Source: an uncultured Lachnospiraceae bacterium
GTDB lineage: Bacteria > Bacillota > Clostridia > Lachnospirales > Lachnospiraceae
DNA length: 38,071 nucleotides
Direction: 5' to 3'
Assembly (NCBI GenBank): GCA_902794825.1
Contig: CADBIU010000010.1
Location: 1 to 38,071 of the forward strand
The translations under genes and the position numbers were made by a program. Shown here in pieces: positions 1 through 8,766 of the stretch (its first letter is position 1; each line of letters begins with the position of its first letter). The notes under the pieces were generated by a model. That model did not search any database. It was not told the DNA's origin and saw only the letters and a program-made list of their open reading frames with translations.

Positions 1-98
1 GCCCAGAACGTAAGAAGCACATAGGTGATGATCTTGCGGATCCTTTCGTTTCTCTGTGACTTTTTCTCTATCGCGGAGAAATCTGTATTTGTATTCAT
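1..98 (-). CDS. Carbohydrate ABC transporter permease, N-terminal fragment (MalG-like)
   Basis: Only the first 32 or so codons lie in the window; the gene runs off the left edge. It starts at ATG 96-98 behind a strong GGAGGG ribosome-binding site, 12 bases after the stop of the upstream permease. The visible protein is a charged cytoplasmic N-terminus (MNTNTDFSAIEKKSQRNERI) leading into a hydrophobic stretch (ITYVLLTFW), as expected for the first membrane segment of a MalG/UgpE-type permease. The identification rests mainly on position: MalF-like and MalG-like permeases normally follow one another and pair as a heterodimer in the membrane. The sugar-binding protein is not in the window and may lie further downstream. 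Confidence 0.7.
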   Translation of the reverse strand, partial: MNTNTDFSAIEKKSQRNERIRKIITYVLLTFW

Positions 99-110
99 TC
101 TGATCCCTCC

Positions 111-1004
111 TTACGCGTAGTGAGTGTTCTTATTGCTGATGAGCAGATTGATGCAGGTGATGGTCAGCACGATCGCGAACAGGATCAGAGCTGCCGCCGC
201 CGCGAAGGACGGATATCCGCCGCTGTCGCCATAGAGCATGTCATAGACATAACCTACGATCGTGTTCATGCCCGCCGCGTTCAGGTTAGTTCCGAAAATA
301 GCGACCACGTCGCTGTAGGCCTTGAACGCGCCGATAAAACCTGTGATCACGAGATAAAAGATCATGGGCGATATCATGGGAAGCGTGATCCTGGTAAAGA
401 TCCTCAGTTTTGAGGTGCCGTCTACTCTCGCTGCCTTGTAATAGTCGGGATTGACACTCGCCAGCGCGCTGGTGAGGATCAATATTTTGAACGGAAGGAC
501 CACCCACACAGTGTAGAAGCACATGACGAACATCTTGGCCCAGTAAGGGCCGTCGATGAAGTCAACCGCCGTGCCTCCGGTCGCAGTGATCAGAAGGTTC
601 ACAAAACCGTCTGAATAAGGGGTCTTCTTGAACAGGATCATGAATACCAGGCCGACTGCCAGCGTATTGGTGACGTAAGGCAGGAAGAATACTGTCTGGT
701 AGAAGTCCCGCAGTTTCGTGATCGAGTTGATCCCCACTGAGATCAGGAGCGCTATTCCTGTAGAGAGCGGAACAGTGATGATGACCAGTATGAAAGTGTT
801 CTTGAGCGCCTGCAGGAAATAGGTGTCCCGCAGCACGTAGGCGAAGTTGTAATCGCCTATGCCGAAATAGGTCTGGGACGCGAAGTTGTATCCCTCTTCC
901 ACGGAGTAGATGATGACGTCAAACAGAGGATAGATCATGAAGACGCCGAGGAAGATCATCGCCGGGAGCAGATACAGCCAGGCTTTGGAATTATTCTTAT
1001 CCAT
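111..1004 (-). CDS. Carbohydrate ABC transporter permease (MalF/UgpA-like)
   Basis: This is a 297-residue integral membrane protein that would form half of the transmembrane channel of a CUT1-type sugar importer. About six hydrophobic segments are visible, the first at residues 9-29. The cytoplasmic EAA-type loop is near residues 190-215 (KAARVDGTSKLRIFTRITLP), the site where the ATPase docks; its core is the usual A-x-x-D-G with a following LP. The start is supported by an AGGAGG site just before ATG 1004. It sits 14 bases after the ATPase gene and 12 bases before the next permease, so the three are one operon. The substrate cannot be told from the sequence. Confidence 0.93.
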   Translation of the reverse strand: MDKNNSKAWLYLLPAMIFLGVFMIYPLFDVIIYSVEEGYNFASQTYFGIGDYNFAYVLRDTYFLQALKNTFILVIITVPLSTGIALLISVGINSITKLRDFYQTVFFLPYVTNTLAVGLVFMILFKKTPYSDGFVNLLITATGGTAVDFIDGPYWAKMFVMCFYTVWVVLPFKILILTSALASVNPDYYKAARVDGTSKLRIFTRITLPMISPMIFYLVITGFIGAFKAYSDVVAIFGTNLNAAGMNTIVGYVYDMLYGDSGGYPSFAAAAALILFAIVLTITCINLLISNKNTHYA

Positions 1005-1018
1005 GGCAGCCTCCTTAC

Positions 1019-2179
1019 TCAGCGAAGAGGAGTGAAACAGCAGCGCACGCGGGCTCCGGTCTCATGATCAAACAGATAGATCCTGCTCGGTTTTATCCTG
1101 AAGTTCACGGTCTCCCCGCTCACCTCCGCAAGTTCCTCCGTGCTGACGATCGTGCGGATCTGACCATTGGCGGCGTTCGCATTTGTGGCTACGATGCTTG
1201 TATCCCTGCCCATGACTTCTACGGCGACAAGTCCGCAGCGCAGTTCTCCGTCCTTCTCGGGATCAAATCCTTCCGGCCGGATGCCGATCGTGACGGGTCC
1301 GTCTTTCAAAGCCGCTCCGGGAGCGGCGTCAGGCGCGCCTTCTTTCCAGCTGCTGTCAGGCTCTGCCTTGATGATCGCGTCTCCTCCTATATACACAATT
1401 CCGTTCTTCACTTCGCCCTCAAAGACATTGATCGGAGGCGTTCCGAGGAACTTGGCTACAAAGAGATTGATGGGATCTTCGTAAACGAGCTGGGGCTTCG
1501 CGATCTGCTGTACAACGCCCGCCTCCATGACTACGATCAGGTCGGAGATACTCATTGCCTCCTCCTGGTCATGGGTGACGAATACAGTAGTGACGCCGGT
1601 CTCCCTCTGGATCCTTCTGATCTCCTCTCTCGTCTGCAGCCTCAGACGGGCGTCGAGGTTGGAAAGGGGCTCGTCAAGCAGGAGCACTCTCGGCACCTTG
1701 ACCAGTGCTCGCGCGATGGCGACACGCTGCTGCTGTCCGCCGGAGAGCTCGCTGGGCTTTCTCTCAAGGAGTTGGTCGATCTGTACCATTCTCGCCGCTT
1801 CCTCAGCCCTTGCGCGCATGGCCTCCTTCGTCATCTTATCCTTCCCCTTGAGATTTTCCATGGGGAACATGATATTCTGAAGGACTGTCAGATGCGGATA
1901 GAGGGCGTAACTCTGGAATACCATGCCCACGCCCCTGTTCTCCGGAGGCAGATCCGTGACATCGTCGTCGCCAAAAAAGATCTTGCCGGAAGTAGGCTTC
2001 TCCAGTCCGCAGATCATGTTGAGCGTCGTGCTCTTTCCGCAGCCGGAAGGACCCAGAAGACCGATCAGCTGGCCGTCGGGAATCTCAAAATTGAAATTGT
2101 TGACGGCGATCACATCTTCTTTGATCTTCTTGTTGCGGTTGGGATACCGCTTGGTCAGGTTTTGCAAAACGATTTTCAT
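1019..2179 (-). CDS. Sugar ABC transporter ATP-binding protein (MsmK/UgpC/MalK family)
   Basis: This 386-residue ATPase energises sugar import by the two permeases encoded just downstream. The motifs are intact: Walker A GPSGCGKST at 43-51, Q-loop Q89, signature LSGGQQQR at 145-152, Walker B LLLDEP at 166-171 and switch histidine H203. The C-terminal third (about 235-386) is the OB/TOBE regulatory region typical of MalK-type subunits, and the length is normal for the group. MsmK-type ATPases in Gram-positives can serve several sugar importers. The start ATG is preceded by AAGGG and lies only 15 bases after the FRG gene, so transcription probably continues from that upstream module. Confidence 0.95.
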   Translation of the reverse strand: MKIVLQNLTKRYPNRNKKIKEDVIAVNNFNFEIPDGQLIGLLGPSGCGKSTTLNMICGLEKPTSGKIFFGDDDVTDLPPENRGVGMVFQSYALYPHLTVLQNIMFPMENLKGKDKMTKEAMRARAEEAARMVQIDQLLERKPSELSGGQQQRVAIARALVKVPRVLLLDEPLSNLDARLRLQTREEIRRIQRETGVTTVFVTHDQEEAMSISDLIVVMEAGVVQQIAKPQLVYEDPINLFVAKFLGTPPINVFEGEVKNGIVYIGGDAIIKAEPDSSWKEGAPDAAPGAALKDGPVTIGIRPEGFDPEKDGELRCGLVAVEVMGRDTSIVATNANAANGQIRTIVSTEELAEVSGETVNFRIKPSRIYLFDHETGARVRCCFTPLR

Positions 2180-2194
2180 TTCCCTTGTTCCCCC

Positions 2195-3025
2195 TTACGC
2201 TTCATTCATTTCAGTCAACAGTTCCTTGCGCACATAATAGTGTCTTCCCAGCCACTCGGAAATACCGTCAAGTCCGGGATAGACTACTCGTTCCGTAATG
2301 TTCTGATGGTCCAAAAAATCCCTGATCTGCCAGCGCAGCTCCTTGGCAATGACATACCGGGCCGTATTCTGTGTGTTCTCATTGAGAAATCCCACAATAT
2401 CGGTCATCTCGATCGGAACAACAGAAAAGAATGAGTATTGACTGATGATCCTCCTGTCGATCGACGGCGGCTCGATCACGACCATACTCTCATCCTTCAT
2501 ATCCAGGTCGTACTCCTCAGGCGACCCGCAGGCTTCGCTGAACATATCTACCGAAAACACGGTCGAATGGTATTTATTCATGATCTTCCGGTATTTGTCC
2601 GGAAGGAGCTCATGCAGTTCATGCACGTCAATTCTCCACACGACGGAGTCGTGTTCCGTCATCCGGTCCAGATCCTGCTCCGCTGTGGAAAAGTGCAGCG
2701 CCATCAGCGGTGAAAATGACCAGTCCAGAAGTCTTGTGGGAAGCCCGTGATGCTGACCGAGTATCATCTGCTGCCAGACATTTCCCTCGATGACCGGCTT
2801 CTCCATGACCGCGTATTTGGTAAAATTCTGAAGCATCGGCATCTCAAGCTGCCTGCTCAGAGATTTACAGTTTCTCATAAGACTGGTGGAGAGCGTAAAA
2901 CCCGAATCACACTCCCCCCTGTAAATACACAGATCTCTGTAGCGTTTCAGTTCAGGTCTGTATGTCTTCTCCCCGATCAGATCCATCAACTGATCCATCG
3001 TCTCAATTCGTATATTCCTGATCAT
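2195..3025 (-). CDS. FRG-domain protein
   Basis: This is a 276-residue soluble protein with the FRG domain signature: YRGE at 35-38 and QHHGLPTRLLDW at 91-102, followed by a hydrophobic helix with SPLMALHFS. FRG domains are named for a conserved Phe/Tyr-Arg-Gly motif. Their biochemical activity is not established, and they often occur in accessory or conflict-related neighbourhoods. No membrane segment or signal peptide is visible. The ATG has a good AAGGA site. The gene lies 9 bases after the GTPase gene and 15 before the sugar-transporter ATPase gene. A joint role with the GTPase is inferred from this spacing only; no target or substrate can be proposed. Confidence 0.85.
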   Translation of the reverse strand: MIRNIRIETMDQLMDLIGEKTYRPELKRYRDLCIYRGECDSGFTLSTSLMRNCKSLSRQLEMPMLQNFTKYAVMEKPVIEGNVWQQMILGQHHGLPTRLLDWSFSPLMALHFSTAEQDLDRMTEHDSVVWRIDVHELHELLPDKYRKIMNKYHSTVFSVDMFSEACGSPEEYDLDMKDESMVVIEPPSIDRRIISQYSFFSVVPIEMTDIVGFLNENTQNTARYVIAKELRWQIRDFLDHQNITERVVYPGLDGISEWLGRHYYVRKELLTEMNEA

Positions 3026-3034
3026 TTTTCCTTC

Positions 3035-4285
3035 TCACTTTTTGGGAAATAATTCTGACAGAAGATCCCCCAGTTTCTTCGGATCGATCACGCCGTCGTG
3101 CTTGTCTGCGTAGTTCTTCACCGCCTTCATAATGCCCGGCATATAGTTGCTGAACAGGGATAGTGCCTCAGCCTCCCAGTCAACCGCTTTGTATTCAGCA
3201 TCGCCCTTATAGACCCGCTCAAACATCGTGATACTGATCTCACCCGCGGCAAATGTGACGATCCCGGCAGTGACCGCGTTGAGGACCGATCCCGCCGCGT
3301 TAAGCCCTGGGATGAGCTTGAGCTGGTTCAGGAGCGTTCTGCCCGCGATGGTTGTCATCCCCACTTTCAGTACACTGTTGACGATTGAATTGACCTGAGA
3401 ATTCTCCCTGATCCCATAGGTCTTCGCGATCGCCCCCATCATGGCCGTCTGCAGAGGCACGAGTACGGCCGCGTCCGGCGTCGGGATCGGAATGGCGCCC
3501 ACCGCGCTTGCCGCCGTTGTAGCGCCGACAACAATTGACTGAGCCATACCGCGCTTAATGCTCACGTCGATGTCCTTTACCGCGTTGTTGGCTATCCGTA
3601 TTCCTTTGGGAGCGAGCTCATTGGTCTTCTCTACCAGTTTATCCAGATTCCTGGGCACGACGCTGAAGGTCTCGTTGATCGGATAGAGCTTCGCTACAAC
3701 AGGTATGATCCCCTCTATGACCAAAGGGTTCTTTGTATGCTTACTGTTATACTTGTGGATGGCATCCTTGGCCATCCGCACATTCTCTTCCTCTTCGATC
3801 TCGGAATACGATTTGGTAAAGACCAGGATGATTGGAACTCCCTTCCAGTCATCCGAGACCGATTTGATATAGCTCAGGACTGACTGGTCGATCCTCTTGA
3901 CTGTTCCGTCAATGCAGAACCAGATCATATGGATCAGTTTCTCCACATTCTTCTGCCTGACGCCCTCTTTTCCGAACTTCGCGATATCGTTTCTTGTCTT
4001 GTGCTGATGGAAAAAATCGAACTCATAACCCGCGGTGTCGATCATCCTGAAAGGCAGAGAGTCGCTCTGATAGACGGCGATCTCTTTTGTAACCGGGTCC
4101 CCGATGCCAGTCCTGGCCTTTTCCTCTCCCAGCATCGCGTTGATCAGTGTGCTCTTTCCGCATCCGGAGGTGCCAAGGAGCATTACATTGATCCTGCCGT
4201 CGTTCATGTCAATGATCTCTTCATAGCCTGACTTGTCTCTGTTTTGTCCCAGACTTATCTCTTTCTTATCTCCAAAAGGAAACAT
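3035..4285 (-). CDS. Era/dynamin-like GTPase with C-terminal membrane-associated helical domain
   Basis: This 416-residue protein has a P-loop GTPase domain at about residues 30-225: G1 GTSGCGKST (38-46), G3 DTAGYE (83-88) and a G4-position VFTKSY (155-160). The usual Asp of the TKxD guanine-specificity motif is replaced, so nucleotide specificity is uncertain. Residues 240-350 form a small-residue-rich helical region (SIVVGATTAASAVGAIPIP, then PLQTAMMGAIAKTYGI) resembling the DUF697/YcjF-like membrane-associating domains often found behind such GTPases. The N-terminus has no signal peptide. The start ATG follows GGAGAG and lies 1 base after the hydrolase gene. Its role is unknown. Membrane association and pairing with the FRG protein are inferences. 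Confidence 0.85.
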   Translation of the reverse strand: MFPFGDKKEISLGQNRDKSGYEEIIDMNDGRINVMLLGTSGCGKSTLINAMLGEEKARTGIGDPVTKEIAVYQSDSLPFRMIDTAGYEFDFFHQHKTRNDIAKFGKEGVRQKNVEKLIHMIWFCIDGTVKRIDQSVLSYIKSVSDDWKGVPIILVFTKSYSEIEEEENVRMAKDAIHKYNSKHTKNPLVIEGIIPVVAKLYPINETFSVVPRNLDKLVEKTNELAPKGIRIANNAVKDIDVSIKRGMAQSIVVGATTAASAVGAIPIPTPDAAVLVPLQTAMMGAIAKTYGIRENSQVNSIVNSVLKVGMTTIAGRTLLNQLKLIPGLNAAGSVLNAVTAGIVTFAAGEISITMFERVYKGDAEYKAVDWEAEALSLFSNYMPGIMKAVKNYADKHDGVIDPKKLGDLLSELFPKK

Positions 4286-4286
4286 A

Positions 4287-4949
4287 TTACTCTCCTCGCA
4301 CCAGTTCCTTCAGCAAAATATCGGCGATCTTAGTACTGTGCACGATATAGCTGCCGTGATTCTCTCCCTTCAGGATCATCAGTTTCGCATTCGGGATCGA
4401 CTCCGCGATCAGTCTTGTCTCTGACTCCCTGATCAGATCCCTGCTGCCTGCCGTAATCAGGGTCTTTATCCTGATCCGCGAAAGCTCCGCCGGTGCGATG
4501 TCAGGCTCGTTCTTCATCAGTTCGATCAGCGGATCATATTTCACAAATGAACTCACTTTCAGGAAAAGCCTGAAGGGCCATGTCGTGCCTTTCGTAGTGA
4601 TGTTCGCTCCGCTCACCACCAGATTTGTGATCCTGCTGCAGTCCATAGCTGCCAGGAGCGCCACGATCCCTCCGTCCGAGAAACCGTAAAATGCAACGTC
4701 GCTGAGGTCCAGTTCCGTCATAAACGCGATCATATCCTCAGCCATGTCCTTATAGTGCAGTTCCCTGCAGTGACTGCTCTGTCCGTGTCCCCGGGAATCG
4801 ATGCAGTAGCAGGTAAAATGCTCCTTGAGAACCCCGACTGCCTCATCAAAGATCGTGTGATCCTCTCCGTTTCCATGCACCATGATCAGCGGTCTGCCCT
4901 GACCCGTTTTCGTATAATAAAGCTGAATACCGTTTACGCCTATAACCAT
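4287..4949 (-). CDS. Alpha/beta hydrolase
   Basis: This is a 220-residue single-domain alpha/beta hydrolase. The nucleophile elbow is GFSDGG at 89-94 (Ser91), the oxyanion region is HGNGED at 25-30, Asp171 lies in GSRD, and His198 in ENHG completes the triad. The substrate is unknown; the compact fold without a large lid resembles small esterases/lipases. I place the start at ATG 4949, which has an AGAGG site 8 bases upstream. An in-frame TTG 12 codons earlier would put coding sequence over the likely -10 box. It is the first gene of the run leading through the GTPase and FRG genes to the sugar transporter. Confidence 0.88.
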   Translation of the reverse strand: MVIGVNGIQLYYTKTGQGRPLIMVHGNGEDHTIFDEAVGVLKEHFTCYCIDSRGHGQSSHCRELHYKDMAEDMIAFMTELDLSDVAFYGFSDGGIVALLAAMDCSRITNLVVSGANITTKGTTWPFRLFLKVSSFVKYDPLIELMKNEPDIAPAELSRIRIKTLITAGSRDLIRESETRLIAESIPNAKLMILKGENHGSYIVHSTKIADILLKELVRGE

Positions 4950-4984
4950 TGTATTATCCTCTATGCTGTCGAAGCTACAAATCA

Positions 4985-4990
4985 ATTATA
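4985..4990 (-). promoter_or_regulatory. Putative -10 element upstream of the hydrolase-GTPase-FRG-ABC operon
   Basis: A perfect TATAAT on the minus strand lies 35 bases before the chosen hydrolase start. No convincing -35 hexamer is visible at 16-18 bases, so the call rests on the -10 box and on its position just after the pgi terminator. Confidence 0.4.
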
Positions 4991-5023
4991 GCGCATTAAT
5001 GCAGTGAATCAGTCTAAATTTTG

Positions 5024-5072
5024 CAAAAAAAGAGAGCATATCAGTAGGGCTGCAATCCCCTGATACGCTCCC
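5024..5072 (-). terminator. Intrinsic terminator after pgi
   Basis: An 11-bp stem (5034-5044 with 5060-5070, one G-U pair) is followed on the minus strand by seven consecutive U. It separates pgi from the hydrolase operon. The plus-strand side is only weakly T-rich. Confidence 0.85.
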
Positions 5073-5135
5073 TTTTATTATTTACTTATTGATTATCCCG
5101 CGCAGGTTCATTCCCTGTGCGCCAGACCTGTCGGA

Positions 5136-6719
5136 TCAGATCTCAAACATATCCGCATACGCCTTCAGAGCGCCGTCGGTGTCGTGAGCCAGAACGCGCT
5201 TAGCAAGGAGTTTGCCGAGCTGTACGCCTTCCTGGTCGAAGCTGTTGACGTTCCATACGAAGCCCTGGAACATAACCTTGTTCTCGAAGTGAGCAAGGAG
5301 TGCGCCGAGAGACTTGGGAGTCAGCTGCTTGCCGGCGATGATGCTGGAAGGGCGGCCGCCTGCGAAGGATTTGTTGGGATTCTCGTCGGTCTTGCCGCAT
5401 GCAAACGCCATGATCTGTGCCGCGACGTTAGCGCAGAGCTTCTTCTGGCTGGTGCTGCCCTGAATGACAACATCCATGCCGATCTGGCTGTCGTTGAATC
5501 CTATAAACTGCATAGGAACGATGTTGGTTCCCTGATGGAGCAGCTGATAGAAGGAGTGCTGGCCGTTTGTTCCGGGCTCACCGAAGATGACCGGTCCGGT
5601 TACATAATTGACGGGCTCGCCGAAGCGGTTGACGGACTTGCCGTTGGATTCCATATCCAGCTGCTGCAGGTGTGCAGGGAAGCGGGACAGAGCCTGGGAA
5701 TAAGGAAGAACTGCTGTGCAGAGATAGCCGCATGCATTTCTCTCATAGACGCCGATCAGGGCATCGAGAAGGGCTGCGTTCTTCCTGATATCAGGATCCT
5801 TGGCCAGAGCGTCAGACTCTGCTGCGCCGTCCATGATCGCCGCGAATACTTCCGGACCAAATGCCAGAGACAGAACAACTGCGCCTACGCAGGAGGAGGA
5901 AGAATAACGGCCGCCGATGTAATCATCCATGAAGAATGCTTCCAGATAGTCAGCGCTCTTCGCCAGAGGAGAAGTCTCACTGGTAACAGCAAGCATGTGC
6001 TTGGAAGGATCTACGCCTGCGTTCTTGAGGGCATCTCTTACGAAGGACTCGTTGGTCAGAGTCTCAAGAGTTGTGCCGGACTTGGAAACAACGATGAAGA
6101 GGGAGTGCGCGACATCGACAGACTTCAGGACTGCCGCCGCGTCGTCGGGGTCAACGTTGGAGATGAATCTCGCTTCCATCTTCTGGACTCCGTTAGTCTT
6201 CGCCCAGTTCTCAAGAGCGATATAGAGGGCGCGGGGACCCAGGTCAGAGCCGCCGATACCGATCTGGACTACTGTGGTGAACTTCTCGCCTGCAGCGTTT
6301 GTGATCTCACCGGCGTGAACCTTATTAGCGAAATCAGCCGCCTTCTTCTGCTGGCCTGTATAGAAATCTCTCTTGTTGACGCCGTCAGCAATGACGTCGC
6401 CGCCCTGCTGTCCGCGGCAGAGCTGATGCAGAACCAGGCGCTTCTCGCCTGTATTGATCACAGCGCCGTTGTAAAGCTCTGCGTATTTCTCTGTCAGCTG
6501 CGCTTCGTCAGCCAGTTCCTGAAGAACTGCAAGAATATTGTCATCAACTGCCTTAGCGGCGAAGTTGTACTTCATATCGCAAGCCATGGGAACGCAGTAC
6601 TCAGCGACACGCTTCGCTCCGTTCTCACCGGACATAACTTCCACCAGATTGACACTGCCTTTGAGCGCCATCAGTTTCTCATAGGATGCCAGCGTGTCAA
6701 AATTTTTCCAAGAAACCAT
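5136..6719 (-). CDS. pgi: Glucose-6-phosphate isomerase
   Basis: This enzyme interconverts glucose-6-phosphate and fructose-6-phosphate in glycolysis/gluconeogenesis, in the cytoplasm. At 527 residues it belongs to the long, E. coli/animal-like branch and not the roughly 450-residue Bacillus type. Visible signatures are GIGGSDLG (154-161), the phosphate-binding SKSGTT (212-217), GGRYSSSS (269-276), catalytic Glu357 in ESNGK, GEPGTNGQH ending at His388, and Lys503 near the C-terminus in GKLLAKRV. The ATG has an AAGGAGGG site. It is flanked by its own promoter and terminator, so it is probably monocistronic, next to phosphoglucomutase. Confidence 0.97.
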   Translation of the reverse strand: MVSWKNFDTLASYEKLMALKGSVNLVEVMSGENGAKRVAEYCVPMACDMKYNFAAKAVDDNILAVLQELADEAQLTEKYAELYNGAVINTGEKRLVLHQLCRGQQGGDVIADGVNKRDFYTGQQKKAADFANKVHAGEITNAAGEKFTTVVQIGIGGSDLGPRALYIALENWAKTNGVQKMEARFISNVDPDDAAAVLKSVDVAHSLFIVVSKSGTTLETLTNESFVRDALKNAGVDPSKHMLAVTSETSPLAKSADYLEAFFMDDYIGGRYSSSSCVGAVVLSLAFGPEVFAAIMDGAAESDALAKDPDIRKNAALLDALIGVYERNACGYLCTAVLPYSQALSRFPAHLQQLDMESNGKSVNRFGEPVNYVTGPVIFGEPGTNGQHSFYQLLHQGTNIVPMQFIGFNDSQIGMDVVIQGSTSQKKLCANVAAQIMAFACGKTDENPNKSFAGGRPSSIIAGKQLTPKSLGALLAHFENKVMFQGFVWNVNSFDQEGVQLGKLLAKRVLAHDTDGALKAYADMFEI

Positions 6720-6779
6720 AATTTTACCCTCCTTATAACTTTGCTTGGTGTGCAGCCTTATACTGCAAAATATACAACT

Positions 6780-6809
6780 ATTATAGTGTATTACCTTTTC
6801 TATTGTCTA
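6780..6809 (-). promoter_or_regulatory. pgi promoter
   Basis: Minus-strand -35 TAGACA (6804-6809), 18-base spacer, -10 TATAAT (6780-6785), about 60 bases before the pgi start codon. The elements match the vegetative sigma-factor consensus closely. Confidence 0.75.
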
Positions 6810-6885
6810 TATTATCACATCCGCATGCACATGTTAGTACACAAATATTTCACATCTATGGATATTTTCAACTTATTGCGCAGCA

Positions 6886-6916
6886 GAAAAAACGGACCGC
6901 GCGTTCAGCGCGGTCC
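6886..6916 (-). terminator. Intrinsic terminator after the phosphohexomutase gene
   Basis: A perfect 9-bp GC-rich stem (6894-6902 with 6908-6916) with a 5-base loop is followed by a run of six U on the minus strand. It begins 10 bases beyond the stop codon. Confidence 0.92.
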
Positions 6917-6926
6917 GGTCGTTTTG

Positions 6927-8618
6927 TCATTCAATACTATGTACCATTTCGCCCACTGCAGTTCTCATATCCCTGACTAATTCCTGAGATTCGTCCATGT
7001 TGTCCGATTTCGCGTAGAAGTAGAACTTGATCTTGGGCTCAGTTCCCGAGGGCCTCATGGCGAACCAGTTGCCGTCGGTCATTTTGTAGATGAGCACATT
7101 TGAGGCCGGAACATCTTTATATCCGTTGATGTAGTCCGTGCACTTATCCACCACAAATCTGCCGAACTTTCCGGGTTTATTGCCGCGGAACACGTCCATG
7201 ATGCGCCCGATCCTCTCGGCGCCCTCAATGCCCTTGAGCACCAGTGATACCTGGTCCTCCGCATAGTAGCCGTATTTTTTATACAGGGAATCCAGATACT
7301 GCAGCAAAGTCATGCCGTTCTTGCGGCACCAGGCTGCCAGCTCCATGATCAGCATGGAGGCGCAAATGCCGTCCTTGTCGCGGATCTCAACGCCGGGCGC
7401 GCACCCGATACTCTCCTCATAGCCGAAGAAATAAGTGTACCCCATATCCTCAGCCTTCGGAATGACGCCGCAGATATTCTTGAATCCGGTCAGCGCGTCG
7501 AACACGCGGATCCCGAAATTCTCGCAGATCACGCGGCCGAAATTTCCTGTGACGATGGACTTTATCATCGCGGCTTTGGGAGGAAGTTTTCCCTTTTCGT
7601 GCATACTCCTTGCCATATATGCGATCAGAAGCGCTCCGGTCTGATTTCCGTTCAGAGGTATATAACCGCCCTTTCCGTCGGAGACCTCAACAGCCATTCT
7701 GTCGCTGTCCGGATCTGTCGCGATCAGGACGTCCGCGCCGACTTTGCGGCCCAGTTCCTCCGACAGGGCAAAGGCTTTGGTATCCTCAGGATTTGGATAG
7801 CCCACTGTAGTGAACTCCGGATCAGGATCCTTCTGTTCGGGAACAATATAAAAATTCTCGTAACCGAGATCCGCCGCCAGTTTCTGCATCGGGATACTGC
7901 CCGCGCCGTTGAGGGGAGTGTAAACGATCGGGATCGTCCTGTCGATTTCGTCATCCGAGCGCTGTCTCATGGACATAACATAGTCCAGATACGCAAGGTC
8001 CATCTCCTCGCCCAGCATCCTGACTTTTCTCTCCTCGATGGCCTCTTCCAGCGGAATCCTCTTAAAGCTGTCAAAGAGGTCAAGCGCCAGGATCTCCTTC
8101 AGCATTCCATCGGAGATCTCGCCGGAGATCTGCGCTCCATCCATCCAGTAAACTTTATATCCGTTGTATTCCTTCGGATTGTGGCTGGCTGTCATGTTGA
8201 TGCCGCCCAGAGCCGCGAAACTTCTGATGGCAAAAGACAGCTCGGGCGTAGGGCGAAGCGAAGGGAACAGGTACGCCTTGATCCCGTTTCCTGCCAGGAT
8301 CTCCGCCGCCAGCTGCGCGAACTCCTTGGAGTTGTAGCGGCTGTCATAGGCAAGAACAAACCCCCGGTTCACATCCTCCCCTGAACCCAGAATAAAGTTG
8401 GCGATGCCCTGAGTCGCGCGGCCCACCGTAAACTCATTCATGCGGTTCGTTCCGGCTCCGAAGATCCCGCGAAGACCTGCTGTTCCGAACTCGATCTCCT
8501 TGTAGAAGCGGTCCTTGATCTCCGCGTCATTGTCCTTTATCGCAATAAGTTCCGCATGAAACGGATGATCCTCCGGGAGCCTTTTGATCCAATCCTCATA
8601 TCTTTCCATATACCCCAT
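6927..8618 (-). CDS. Phospho-sugar mutase (phosphoglucomutase/phosphomannomutase)
   Basis: This 563-residue alpha-D-phosphohexomutase most likely interconverts glucose-1-phosphate and glucose-6-phosphate, linking glycolysis to glycogen and envelope sugar nucleotides. All four active-site elements are present: phosphoserine loop TASHNPKEYNG with Ser145, Mg-binding DPDSDR (302-307), sugar-binding GYEESIG (about 399-405), and phosphate-binding RPSGTEPK (522-529). The length fits the PgcA-type group. The start is ATG 8618, placed by an AAGGAGG site 8 bases upstream; longer in-frame starts overlap the promoter. The motifs alone do not separate glucose from mannose preference, but the pgi neighbour favours phosphoglucomutase. 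Confidence 0.93.
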   Translation of the reverse strand: MGYMERYEDWIKRLPEDHPFHAELIAIKDNDAEIKDRFYKEIEFGTAGLRGIFGAGTNRMNEFTVGRATQGIANFILGSGEDVNRGFVLAYDSRYNSKEFAQLAAEILAGNGIKAYLFPSLRPTPELSFAIRSFAALGGINMTASHNPKEYNGYKVYWMDGAQISGEISDGMLKEILALDLFDSFKRIPLEEAIEERKVRMLGEEMDLAYLDYVMSMRQRSDDEIDRTIPIVYTPLNGAGSIPMQKLAADLGYENFYIVPEQKDPDPEFTTVGYPNPEDTKAFALSEELGRKVGADVLIATDPDSDRMAVEVSDGKGGYIPLNGNQTGALLIAYMARSMHEKGKLPPKAAMIKSIVTGNFGRVICENFGIRVFDALTGFKNICGVIPKAEDMGYTYFFGYEESIGCAPGVEIRDKDGICASMLIMELAAWCRKNGMTLLQYLDSLYKKYGYYAEDQVSLVLKGIEGAERIGRIMDVFRGNKPGKFGRFVVDKCTDYINGYKDVPASNVLIYKMTDGNWFAMRPSGTEPKIKFYFYAKSDNMDESQELVRDMRTAVGEMVHSIE

Positions 8619-8658
8619 ACTGTATACCTCCTTGATCTGTAAATCAGATATCATTTCT

Positions 8659-8688
8659 ATTTTACCATATACATGCTGCAAATGTCAT
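8659..8688 (-). promoter_or_regulatory. Promoter of the phosphohexomutase gene
   Basis: Minus-strand -35 ATGACA (8683-8688), 18-base spacer, -10 TAAAAT (8659-8664) with an upstream TGG giving an extended -10. It lies back to back with the HAD-gene promoter, 11 bases away. Confidence 0.65.
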
Positions 8689-8699
8689 CGGAGCCCGTT

Positions 8700-8728
8700 T
8701 TGACTATATTTGCAATTTCGGCTACTAT
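8700..8728 (+). promoter_or_regulatory. Promoter of the HAD phosphatase gene
   Basis: -35 TTGACT (8700-8705), 17-base spacer, -10 TACTAT (8723-8728). A leader of about 30 bases with an AAAGGAG site precedes the ATG. Confidence 0.78.
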
Positions 8729-8766
8729 TGTAATGAAAGAGTCGAATTCCGACAAAAGGAGAAATT

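Noticed and set aside
1064-2434. 456-codon plus-strand frame over the sugar ABC ATPase
   Set aside because: It is fully antisense to a gene with all ABC motifs and runs into the neighbouring gene.
5184-6980. Long open frame of 598 codons on the plus strand opposite pgi
   Set aside because: It is the antisense shadow of a confidently identified enzyme, has no ribosome-binding site and its translation is a Cys/Leu-rich sequence without domains.
8619-8681. N-terminal extension of the phosphohexomutase
   Set aside because: It covers the ribosome-binding site and promoter -10; the AAGGAGG site clearly serves ATG 8618.
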